Below, piece after piece: positions 1 through 9,819 of a stretch of 64,000 nt of DNA. The first letter of the stretch is position 1. Every line of letters starts with the position of its first letter. Both the position numbers and the translations under genes were made by a program. Below the pieces are notes generated by a model. The model saw nothing but the letters and a program-made list of their open reading frames with translations. It was not told the DNA's origin and made no database searches. Source of the DNA: Adiantum capillus-veneris (taxonomy: Eukaryota; Streptophyta; Polypodiopsida; Polypodiales; Pteridaceae); assembly GCA_014529385.2 (NCBI GenBank), contig CM043942.1, forward strand, positions 48,960,244 to 49,024,243. The letters run 5' to 3'.

Positions 1-699
1 GATGGATGATTGCGAGTCCGCCCACCACAAGAGGAAACAAAGGATATCGAGGATGATTCCAACCATCGACTAAAGTACAATGTGCACACCCAAAGCGAAC
101 AATCTAAAGGAATCCCTAGGAAGATCAAGTTTTTTGACATTACTCCCATTAGGAAATCGGAGAGCAAGAGGAGTATGTGGTAGAGCCAAAAGACAATGAG
201 GCTTTTTGTATGATATGACATATCCCAATTGCCTCCAAGGTAACATGTGGTGGCACAAAGAGTGGAAAAATCAGGTGCAAAAATGGTTATTGTAGGGTGT
301 GTCAAAGGAATTCCCACACCTTCATTTGAGGACTATCGTAAGCATCCTAATGGACTTCAACGAGAAATTATGTAGTGTTGCCCTTCATGTGATCCATTGT
401 TAGAATGGAACACAACATGTCCATGGTTGCATCCTACATCGAGCATATGGCCAATAGCTATAGAGACTAATTTAATAGAGGAAGAAGTCAAGTGCTTGCT
501 TGAGAGGTGGCACATGGTGGAGACAACCAATGTTGCAACACCCACAACATATTCAACCAATGAAGGTGCCTTTATGAGGGAGGTGGAAGTAACACAATTA
601 CAAGTATTTGCAATGGGATTTGAGTGAGATACGAGTTATCAATCTCAAAGGAGGCAACCAAGCGAATAAGAAAGGCACTTGAGATGAAAGCGAGATCAC
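1..699. other. no supportable gene
   Basis: I see no recognisable gene here. A + strand reading frame at 397-627 is open for about 76 codons but has no motif I know and starts at a non-ATG codon. The sequence leads into the SWIM-domain remnant that follows and may be decayed coding sequence of the same gene. Confidence 0.4.
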
Positions 700-1011
700 A
701 AAGGAAGTGATGTGAGTGGAGAAAGCTCACAAGATTTTCAAGTTGCTTTTAAATAGTAATGCACTAGAGGGCCACATCTACAATGTGGAGATTAAAAAAG
801 AGCCATCTTGTACTTGTCCCGACTTTGCAGAGCTTGAAGAGCAAGAAAAGCCTTATCTTCTAGTAAACATTTGTATGTTGTTTTTCTTTGTGTGCTAGGC
901 TTGAGACAAAATGAGCATATGCTTTTTCATCAACCTATTCTCCGTTGAGGAGGTTCACAATGTCCTCAGCCAATATTTGACCTACCCTTGTATGCAGTAG
1001 TGGAGTAACAT
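700..1011 (+). pseudogene. SWIM zinc-finger domain fragment (MULE/ZSWIM-like)
   Basis: The frame from 716 reads a basic and hydrophobic lead-in, then PSCTCPDF, the start of a SWIM finger (CxCx(n)CxH). It continues with KPYLL..NICMLFFFVLGL, where the second half would normally be CKHI followed by a helix. The cysteine-histidine pair that should finish the finger is degraded. A frame change near 895 is needed to carry on into LGLRQNEHMLFHQPIL and EEVHNVLSQ, which fits the stretch usually found just after a SWIM finger. SWIM domains occur in Mutator-like transposases, FAR1/FHY3-type proteins and ZSWIM proteins. Which source applies cannot be decided because no DDE domain is visible. There is no credible start or stop, so this is a decayed fragment. 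Confidence 0.6.
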
Positions 1012-1540
1012 GCTGCCCCACGACCATGTAACCAGCTTTAGCCATGTTGAATTTATGAAGGTGGCTCCTTGATTTGATGAAGTCCTACTTTATCCACTTT
1101 TCCAGTAAATTATGAGCTTTTACACATAATTTTTCTTGGAAAAAAAGCTCGCCATGGGTGAAACAATGCTTGCTAGGAAATGCTTGCCTAGAAACAAGCC
1201 ACCCATTTTTTGTATAAGGTGTACCCTGCATGCGTGCCCTTTACGGGATCTTTGCAGTCTCTCTCTCTGTCTCTCTTTGTAAGTTTCATGTAGGCCACTA
1301 TGAATCTTCATCTTGTCGTATGGGTTTTGTCTTTAGGTATGGGTTAGATGGGATGATGTATTCATGGAAATTTCTTGCTGCCAAACTTCAAAATGTGTTA
1401 ACAACATCAAGTAGCTAGCTTGGTCGATTGAGTCTTTATTCTTTTGTGACCCGGGACATGGGTTCAAAGGCGGCCAAGCGACCTTGTGCGCTCATAAGGA
1501 CGTTCGTATCGATTCGCACGGGATGTGTGCAATTTGCTAC

Positions 1541-1580
1541 AAAAAACAACATCAAGTAGCTCTTGCTCATGTTGTTTTTT
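1541..1580. repeat. short perfect inverted repeat
   Basis: A 12-bp arm at 1541-1552 (AAAAAACAACAT) is exactly complementary to 1569-1580, with a 16-base loop. The left arm and loop repeat a sequence also present near 1400 (ACAACATCAAGTAGCT). Nothing coding is visible between 1012 and 1765. Confidence 0.6.
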
Positions 1581-1765
1581 AAGTACATGGAAAAGCTTGA
1601 TTGGACACGCCTTTGAGGAGTAGAATTTGAGATGTGAATACTTGTCAGCGCCCCTGGCGCAGGTCCAATTCATCAATATGAAGAACGTCTCTTTGTCTCT
1701 CACTCAGCTATCACAGGAAGTTTTGACAAATTCTCACAATATTTCCCACATTGTGACTTACTCAA

Positions 1766-1890
1766 CATCATGAGCTTCTGTGAGGGAGGCGCCGCATACC
1801 TAGCTAGGTACGATTGGGGGCAGATCCCTGCCCCTGCCCCAATCGTACTAGCTAGGTATGCGGTGCCTCTCGAGCAGAAGCTCATCATGT
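1766..1890. repeat. long hairpin with ~57-bp arms, possible MIR-like foldback or MITE
   Basis: The left arm (1766-1823) and right arm (1834-1890) are nearly complementary over about 57 bp and are separated by a loop of about 10 bases. The best-matched core is CCGCATACCTAGCTAG, paired without mismatch. The few mismatches cluster near the base of the stem, and two single-base bulges lie near the loop. Stem length and pairing density suit a plant miRNA precursor or a small foldback element. I recognise no conserved miRNA in either arm. It lies about 150 bp upstream of the BTB/POZ exon, on neither side of a detectable target-site duplication. Confidence 0.75.
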
Positions 1891-2035
1891 ATGCATTGCA
1901 TGAAAAACACTAAGAAAGACTCCGTTTTCCTACATGAGAAAAATTCTAAATCTTCTTGTGTATATGTAATGGAGCGTTCGTAGCGTGTCTCGCACAGAAA
2001 ATCAGCTCTTCATCCTCTTCTGTGGACTGGGCCGA

Positions 2036-2578
2036 ATGGTGCCAGAGTGCCTGCAACCAGCCATAGCCATAGCCAGCAAGCTTCCATACCACCACGACCA
2101 CGAGGATGATGAAGACGAGGACGATGAGATGATGGCCATTCTGTAGGACAATGAGCAGGATCCTCATCAGAACAGTTATGAGGAGGAGGAAGACGAAGAT
2201 GGATATCACCGTTTACAAGAACACACACAGTTCCACCGTGTCCACCATCACCTTCACAGGCAAGGTGCAGGGGCTGCGTTAAGTCAAGAGACGCCGCAGC
2301 AGCATCATCAGCATCATCCACCAGATCATGGAGGGGATGGAAAACTGTGCGTCTCTTGCAAGGAGCTCTACTGTCCTCTTCGTGGGGGTGATACCTGCCA
2401 TGAGTGCTATGAGGAAGCTTCTGAAGCAGAGGCCGCCCTCAAGAAAGAGATTGAAGAGCTCAATGCCCGCATTGCCTTCCTCCGCACTTGGGCACCTGAA
2501 GCCATGTCTGAGCAATCTCAGACCTTTGTTCTTGAGAGCTCTGATGGCTCCAAAATTAGGGCTCATCGAGCTATTTTG
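2036..2578 (+). pseudogene. BTB/POZ-domain protein, exon 1 (At4g08455-like), one in-frame stop
   Basis: One frame from ATG 2036 to 2578 encodes an acidic and His-rich lead-in. It is followed by a double CxxC module (CVSC at 2348, CHEC at about 2396), a short coiled-coil segment (EAALKKEIEELNARIAFL), and the first strand and helix of a BTB fold (SSDGSKIRAHRAIL). The order CxxC module, coiled coil, BTB matches the plant BTB/POZ family typified by Arabidopsis At4g08455; such BTB proteins commonly act as CUL3 ubiquitin-ligase adaptors. The exon ends at a good phase-0 donor (GTATGC at 2579). No further BTB exons can be found downstream, so the gene is truncated. A TAG at 2144-2146 interrupts the frame about 36 codons after the ATG, and no in-frame ATG follows until 2504. 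A CAG-to-TAG change is the simplest explanation. Alternatively, translation starts elsewhere by splicing. Confidence 0.75.
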
Positions 2579-3752
2579 GTATGCTCTCTTGTTAATCAGA
2601 ATTTATTTGGCTGCAACCCTTCATTGCTTTTGTTCTTCTGTCTGGGGTCTGAGAGCACATGATAATTTTACTTCCTTAGTTTTTCAGAACTGTGGCCAAT
2701 GTAGATGTAAGTGGCACTTCCAAAACAGTTTTATATCATGGTAAACGAATTTTTTTGAGCTAGTAAGCGTGTAGAGTGTGATGATTTTTATAACCTTTGC
2801 CATGGAGTACTTTTAGGCTTTTTTGTTGTGGTTAAATGGCTCAAACTAGTGGGGGTGGACATAAACCTGGTTTGTTGGTTTAAGAAAAAATAGCTCTAAT
2901 TAGGAACTAACTCCATACAAACCTGCATCTACAAATGGTGTGAGTAGGCATGGTGTAGGTGTTGTCCAAGCTATGCATGGCAAAGGTGATGGTCTTTACT
3001 TCATGTTTGGACAAGCAGGTGAAGTTAAGATCGCATGTTATCAAGTATTGAAATTTGAAATTGTGATTAACTTTGCCATGGAATTCCTCGTTTGGGTTCT
3101 AAACGTTGTAGAATCTCATTCGAATCTGTTTATCTTTAGTAGGATTTCAGAATTTTTGCTTTTGTCTTATCTTCGTTTGTATGATGTTGACATTTAGGAA
3201 TGAAGTTTTTGCAGTATCTTATTCTTGATTTAAAATGGTCTAAAGTTGAGAGTTTGTATGAAGTTTCAGTAAAGTAAGTTTCTCGATTTTGATTTTTGAT
3301 ATTTTATAGCATTTTGGTGTGTGTTAAGACTCTCTTAGTAGTGCGTTTTGTTTTAAGTGTTGTATCCTTTCTTGAGGCTTGTAAGTTTAGACCTTTTTTT
3401 ATGTTGCAAAATACTGTATACACTTGTAAATCTAAAATCAAAAATAAAGATAATCACTAGGACAGATTTATTGAGATGGATGTAGAGCTTGTTACAAGTG
3501 AATTGTGCCTTGATGTCCGCAAGGTGAGTTGGACTCGATTGAGCGATATGTATGGAAGTTTGTCCTAGGGCAGCTAAGTAAAAGGTCATTGGTTCCAAGT
3601 GGGTCTGCAAGGCTGAGTACAACTTGATTAGTTTGTGGAATATGCATAAAACTTGATTGGTAGTTAAGGGCTTACCTCAATGGCTCAAAATTGAGAATGA
3701 TGAGACCTTGGTTCCGAACTGTGTGGATTGCCGTGATGTAAATCTTTCTTGT
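2579..3752. other. AT-rich non-coding stretch after the BTB exon
   Basis: The sequence begins as an intron after the BTB exon donor. Its reading frames (for example 2940-3197 on + and 3353-3622 on -) show no motif and no continuation of the BTB fold. I find nothing else to annotate. Confidence 0.5.
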
Positions 3753-3784
3753 GTCACGTGGGCACTTCACTTGCGCCACGTGAC
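3753..3784. promoter_or_regulatory. paired G-box inverted repeat
   Basis: GTCACGTGG (3753-3761) and CCACGTGAC (3776-3784) form a perfect 9-bp inverted repeat with a 14-base spacer. Each arm contains CACGTG, the G-box/ABRE core bound by plant bZIP and bHLH factors. This may be a promoter element of an LTR or of a lost gene; no transcript start can be assigned. Confidence 0.5.
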
Positions 3785-3959
3785 GGATGCTTCTGCCATA
3801 GTCTAGCACGAGTCTTAGCTTAGGACTGATCTTGGCACCTTTGTGAGCCTCTAGCAGGACGTGCATGTCCAGGCCGGTCATAGTTGCATACCCTCTCTTG
3901 CACAGAATCGCTCAATAGAGGCAGAAGGATGATAGGAATGAGAGCACAGGCAGCAGTGC

Positions 3960-4330
3960 ACAGACCCTCCCCAGCGTTTTCTCATAGAGCCAGCCAGCGT
4001 TTTTGGAAGTTGACAGCATCAGCGTTTTCAGACTTCCTAAACGTTTGCAGATTCAGAGGTAGCCTTGTCGTCTTTGTAGATCCTCGCCGGTTGCCTAGCG
4101 TTTTGCAGATTCAGCCTAGATCTGCTGCGTTTTCAGTTTTCAGCCCTTAGCCTCGTTGAACCCGAGTGTTACCACGACCCCATCCAGTAGCAGATCTCGC
4201 CGCAAGTGCCACACCTTGGTGCAGATCTGCCAGCAGTTCATTTTCAGCCCAAAACAGTCCTAGCGTTTTTGCAATTTCAGCCTAGATCAGCCAGCGTTTT
4301 TGCATTCCACCCCAGCCTTGCACGACTCGG
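3960..4330. repeat. degenerate tandem repeats with an AGCGTTTT core
   Basis: The motif (A)GCGTTTT(T)GCA followed by GATTCAGCCTAGATC recurs in imperfect form at about 3975, 4020, 4040, 4095, 4128, 4261 and 4288. The spacing is irregular, so the array is old. It sits upstream of a primer-binding-site-like sequence and may belong to an LTR or leader of an otherwise lost retroelement. A short CT tract follows at about 4609-4640. Confidence 0.55.
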
Positions 4331-4768
4331 CAGTTGCAGATCAGCCCCGCAGTACCGCCACAATAGTAGATCCATAGCTAGAAGACCTACGTCTTTCACA
4401 TTTCATCCATCAACCTAGCAGATCTTGCCGTCGTCGTCAACACCTTCATGATCGTCGTCGTCGTTGACATCATCGTTGTCATCGTCGACATAGTCCTCAC
4501 TTAGCATCATAGCATTATGACCCATGGTGCAAGAATAAAGAAAGTACTTGCTCTGGCACAACAAGGCAAGGGGGCCCTTATGTGGTTTGGACCCGACATA
4601 CTGTGTCCTCTCTTCTCTCTCTCTCTCATCTCTCTCTCTGTTCCTCTTTCGTTTTTCATATCAATTCAGTTCTCTTTCAAGTGAAGTAAAGTGTCCCTTG
4701 TGTTTGTGCCGAGTACCCTAGATGCCGAGCTTAATCCATTAACATCTTCTGATTTCATAATCCTGACA

Positions 4769-4782
4769 TTGGAAATGAGAGC
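4769..4782 (+). other. primer-binding-site-like sequence (initiator tRNA-Met type, degraded)
   Basis: TTGGAAATGAGAGC resembles the retroelement primer site TTGGTATCAGAGC and follows TGACA, a possible LTR end. The sequence before it does not match the LTR of gypsy copies C and D. If this is real, it belongs to another element that was later joined to gypsy copy A near 4880. Confidence 0.35.
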
Positions 4783-4885
4783 TTTGTGGTGACTTTCGGA
4801 CTTCACTACTCAAGAGAAAAACCTAAAGAATCCAAGAAGAACCAATGACCAAAGAGAACCCCAAGAACTGCCTATTTTTTTACCA

Positions 4886-7322
4886 AATAAAAGCAACAAA
4901 AGGTTAGGAATTAAATCCAATTTTCTCAAGGGGTTTCAAGATGTTTTTATTGACGACATCCCTTGTGAGCTACCTCCAAACAAGGTAATGATGACCATGC
5001 AATTGAACTTCTTCCAGGAATTTCACTGCCTAACAAACCTCCTTATAGAGTTTCTCAAGCTCAACAAGAGGAGATTATGTGGCAAGTGCATGAGTTAGTT
5101 GAGAAGGGCATGGTTAGGCCTAGCTCATCTCCATTTTGCTCACCTATGCTATTAGTGCAAAAGAAAGACGGCACATATCGTATGTGTGTCGACTATAGAG
5201 CACTAAATAGGACCATTATCAAGAATAGGTTTCCCGTTCCACGGGTAGAAGAACTATTTGATAAGCTACAAGGATCGACCTACTTCAGTAGGATTGACCT
5301 AAAAAGTGGCTATCATCAAATAAGGATAGTTGATCAAGACATTGTAAAGACCGCATTTCTCACCACATTTGGTCTTTACGAATACATTGTCATGCCTTTT
5401 GGCTTGACCAATGCACCAGCCACATTCAACCGCTTGATGGAGAAGATGTTCAGGCCTCATCGAACCTTCACTGGAGTGTTCTTTGATGATATTATCATCT
5501 ACTCTAATTCATTAGAAGAACACAAGCAACACCTCCAGGTAATATTTCAAGTTTTGAGAGAGAATAAACTTTATGTTAATCGAAAGAAAAGTGAATTTTT
5601 CTTGCAAGAGATTCAGTATTTAGGTCACATTATCTCTCAAGATGGCATCCAAATGGATCCATCAAAGTTAGAGGTAATAAAAGGATGGCCTAAACCAAGG
5701 AATCTTCATGAACTAAGAAGCTTTATAGGTATGTGTGCATACTATAGACGCTTCATAGAAAAGTTCTCACAAATTGCGGGACCATTACATGACCTAACAA
5801 AAAAAAGCGTTAGGTACACATGGTCTGCTAAGGAGAACAATGCTTTCAAAAAGCTTATCTCTCAACCTGTGCTTACACTACCGGATCTCTCAAAACCATT
5901 TGAGGTCCAATGTGATGCTTGTGGTGACTGCCTTGGAGCTGTTTTTCTCAAGAAGGGCACGCCATAGGCTATGAGAGTCAAAGGCTCAACCCTGTTGAGC
6001 AAGCTCTAGGCATATATATGAAAAGGAACTCCTTGCGGTTCTACATGCCTTAGACTCATGGAAGCACTATTTATTGGGGACTCCTTTCATTCTGCGAGGA
6101 CGAATCACCAAAGTCTTAAGTACTTCATGACGCAGACCAAGCTCTCCGACAAACAAATGAGGTGGGAAAATTTCCTTTCGCAATTTCATTTTCATATTGC
6201 TCACATTACTGGCAAGCATAATCAAGTAGCTGATGCACTCTCAAGATGGCCGAGAGTGAATGCGGTTTCCATAGCAACTCACAATTATCTATCTTCAATG
6301 ATAGATGAGTACGCTATTGATCCCGATTTTAGAGATGTGATTTCAGCCCTTGCATTAGGGAAGAAAGAAGAACCATTTACTTTACAAGATGGTTATCTTC
6401 TCTATGGCAATAGACTATGCGTTACTAACTCACTACGTGAGAAAGTAATGTATGAATCTCATGCTCCACCTTATGCGGGGCATAGAGGGATTCAGTCTAC
6501 CTTAAGGGGAATTGAAACATATTTCTATTGGCCTACCATGAAAGTGAACATACAAGAGTATGTTTCTAAATGTGTGGCATGCCAAAAGACAAAATTTGAT
6601 AGAGGGAAGCAACTTGGATTGCTTCAACCCTTGCCAATACCTAATTCACCATGGGAAAGCATATCCATGGATTTTATCTTTGGATTGCCTAAGTCTGTCC
6701 ATGGGAATACGGGAATATGGACGATAGTAGACAGGTTCATTAAACAAGCTCATTTTATACCTGTCAAAAAGACTATCAAAGCCCATCAAATGGCAACCCT
6801 CTTCATTTCACAAATTTTCAAGTACCATGGCTTGCCAATGTCCATAGTGTCGGATAGAGATCCTAGAATGACCAGTAATTTCTAGAAGGGTCTCTTTGAG
6901 AATTTAGGGACAAGGCTAAACTTCTCTTCGGCCTATCATCCACAAACGGATGGCCAAAGTAAAATAGCTAACGTAACCATTCTCGATCTACTAAAAGCCT
7001 ATGTAACGGAAGTAGATCAAAGATCCCAATGGGAGAAGTACTTACCCTTAATGGAGTATGCTTACAATAACGTTGTACATACGTCCACCGAAAAAGCACC
7101 TTTCGAGTTAATTGAGGGAAGATCAAAAAGTCCCTTGCTACTTAAGGTACATGGGAAGATCTTTGCTACAGATGAGTATAGCCGAGACCTACAAGAATCT
7201 TTTCAAAAGATTAAGGATGATATCTCTATCTCACAGCAAAGGCAAAAGGCTGCTGCTGACAAGCACAAAAGAGCCCAAGCCTTTAAAGAAAACGATGGGG
7301 TCTTATTAAAGTTTCCCAAGGC
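4886..7322 (+). pseudogene. Ty3/gypsy copy A: RT, RNase H and integrase remnant
   Basis: Similarity to gypsy copy D starts at about 4886 (end of the protease-RT linker, FLKGFQDVF) and runs to about 7322. It covers reverse transcriptase (YRMCVDYRALNR, FFDD in place of YxDD), RNase H (FEVQCDACGDCLGA), the integrase H2C2 zinc finger and the DDE core. Breaks seen are a one-base deletion near 5950, a two-base insertion near 6015, a further shift near 6100, and a TAG at 6883-6885 where the other copies have Trp (TNFWKGL). The integrase C-terminal part stops at KFPKARS. Gag, protease and both family LTRs are absent. This copy is a decayed fragment. Confidence 0.9.
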
Positions 7323-7479
7323 TCGATCACACTCTTTTTATTATCTTTGATGACTTTGTTTCTCTTTCTCTCACCTAGATTCTTTTCTCACATGCCTTGT
7401 CTTTTGTTGACTTTACGCGCTCTTTCCACACACCTAAAAACAAGCATGCACATGTGCTTGACCCCCCACCCCCTTTGTT

Positions 7480-7860
7480 TGCTTGTGCACTACACTTTAC
7501 ACACACCCAAATTGAGGATGGTACACACCCCTCTTAAATGATGCACACACCTAAATCAAGAAATGCACACACACCTAAATCAAATAAGTGCACACACACC
7601 TAAATCAAGTAAGTGCACACACACTAAATCGAGTAATGCATGCACACACACATCCAATTTAAGTAAGTGCACACACACACACCTAAATTAAGTAAATGCA
7701 CACACATAAATCAAGCAATGCACACACACCTAAATCAAGTAAGTGCTCACACACACCTAAATCAAGTAAGTGCACACACACCTCCAATTTAAGTAAGTGC
7801 ACACACACACACCTAAATTAAGTAAATGCACACACCTAAATTAAGTAAGTGCACACACTG
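7480..7860. repeat. minisatellite, ~26-bp unit
   Basis: About fourteen imperfect copies of a unit close to ACACACACCTAAATCAAGTA are arranged head to tail. Variants have a CCAATTT core in place of CTAAATC, and the CA runs vary in length. The array begins within about 150 bp of the truncated 3' end of gypsy copy A. Confidence 0.85.
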
Positions 7861-9041
7861 TTACGAGAAGTGAGACGTATGCGCGTGCGAAACTAAAAAT
7901 AGGTCGTGAAGTGTGTATACGCTCAATTTTGTAAAGAATTTTTTGCAATTAACACTTCAAAGTTACACCCAAAATCAAATTTCTATGCATTTTTAAATCC
8001 AAATTAGGTCGATTTTTGCTTCTTTTTTTGCTTAATTTTGACTAAAAATTAGCATAATTAGCAATAGAATTGAGCAAAATTAAGCATATATAATTGATCA
8101 GCACACTTTGAACTTTGCAATTCAACCAATTTCACATCAATTTGCAATCAATTACAAGCCCAATTAAGTGTACACACACAAGCATAATCAAGCACTAATC
8201 GCTAATCAATGCACACACAATTAGCAAAAATTGGGCAGCATTTTGATGCAATTTTAGCAATGAAAAAACTGATCCATAATCATCATAACAACATCAAGCA
8301 ATCAAATGCTTTTTATGAACCCAATTGGCACCAATTAAACCATAATTTGCACTAAAAAATGTGCACTTTGTCTACATATAGACACACTAATTGCACTTAG
8401 ATTTACACTAATTTTTTGTGAAATTTATCTTTAATCAAACTTGAAAATCAAATCAGCAAATTAATGGGTTAATGCACTCACAATAACATAAGCATCACGT
8501 CGATTTTCCACTCCAATTGACGCCTACACACATGTGTGTGTACTAGCAACCGCTTAACCGCAATTCATCTACAATCAATCAAGCACAAAATCTCATGTGT
8601 AGCATCATTTCAATCAAATTAAACAAATAAGAATGATAATCACACTTCAAATCAATGATTTAGCTATGTGTAACACAAATATCACGTGTGATTAGAGAGT
8701 AATTAGAGAGCCTAAGTAGGAAAAAATCCCTAATTACACACTAAAAAATCACTCGATTTCACTCAATTTTTTTGCAATTTCTTATCAAAAGAGTGATACT
8801 TAAGCCTCTAATTAGGCATACACACATATAAATCACTCCAATTGTTAGCGGATTAGTAGAAAATTAGTGAATAATTAGTGAAAAAGGAGAGAACAACATA
8901 CAAATTAATCACAATTTCTTAACCAAATCTCACCATAAATCCAGAATTCACCATCACCAACACCTAAAGCATAATCTAAACTACTCTAAAACATGATTAA
9001 TGACTCTTTAACACACTAATGACTCCTCTAGCTTAGGTAAT
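7861..9041. other. AT-rich non-coding internal region of an LTR element
   Basis: No coding potential is visible. Read on the minus strand, this lies directly downstream of the TGGCGCC primer site at 9042-9063, so it is probably the non-coding internal region of a retroelement whose LTR starts at 9064. Short AATTAG-type motifs recur but form no regular array. Confidence 0.4.
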
Positions 9042-9063
9042 CGATCCCCGGAATTGGCGCCAA
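9042..9063 (-). other. tRNA primer-binding site (TGGCGCC type)
   Basis: On the minus strand the sequence reads TTGGCGCCAATTCCGGGGAT. It closely resembles the TGGCGCC(G)TTGCCGGGGA primer sites of many plant Ty3/gypsy and large derivative elements. It abuts the end of an LTR at 9064 (CAACA on the minus strand). It differs from the TTGGTATCAGAGC sites of copies C and D, so it marks a separate element. Confidence 0.7.
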
Positions 9064-9640
9064 TGTTGAGGGGTTGTCGCATAGCTCAATCCACCGACAT
9101 AATGTCAAACCAATGGATCGATAACCCGACTAGTGCATGAAGGCATGGAATCACTAGAAATGCAAGAAGAGGATCCTAATCAAGAGAGTTAAGAAGAAGA
9201 GAAAGCTATGGAGAAGGCTAATCACTCAATTCCTACTCTCTAATCTTCTTTTAACTAAACAAAAAAGAGGACAATGGGTGCACACTCTCATCATCACTCA
9301 ATCACATCACACACATCAATCAAAATCTCAATGAGCTCACAAATAATGTAAAGTGAATGATAAATGAAAGAGAGAAACATAACTAGAGACTAATCATTGC
9401 TTAACACACACAACACAACAATTGACAAAGAGAAAGAAGAACAAGAGCCCTTAGCTTTCCATTGCATGCCATAGAAAGTAGTGAGTACAAGAGGAAGCTC
9501 CAACTCAAACATCTTAACCTCTATCTTCTCTACAAGCTTTCCATGAAAGCTTAACTCACTTGAGGATCCCTAAAAAATGACCTATCTTTCACTTTTATAC
9601 CTAGGACATAAAAAATATGTCTGGCCGCCCATGAGATGCA
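9064..9640 (-). mobile_element. LTR of an unclassified retroelement (minus orientation)
   Basis: The + strand edge TGTTGAGG at 9064 directly abuts the primer site, as expected for the inner edge of a 5' LTR on the minus strand. A TATAAAAGTG box (about 9586-9599, minus strand) could drive transcription towards the primer site. The outer edge is uncertain because it runs into gypsy copy B; 9640 is an estimate. No second copy of this LTR is visible in the window. Confidence 0.5.
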
Positions 9641-9819
9641 GAGAATTGTGTGCATCTCTATAGCTCCTAGGAATCATGGTAACATCAAATATACAAGCTG
9701 GAACTCATGTAGAACTCGTAAATATGTCAAAAGTACATATACAAAATGATGTGTCTGTCAAAAATTGAAGCAACGTATGCTAATACATCATAAGCATATG
9801 CTAAAAATAGCATAGCTGA

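Noticed and set aside
1766-1890. Conserved miRNA such as miR390 in the hairpin
   Set aside because: The arm has only a loose resemblance to that sequence, with several mismatches; no known family could be supported.
2010-2321. Minus-strand frame rich in Asp, Ala and His
   Set aside because: It is antisense to the acidic and His-rich lead-in of the BTB exon, whose + strand frame carries real motifs.
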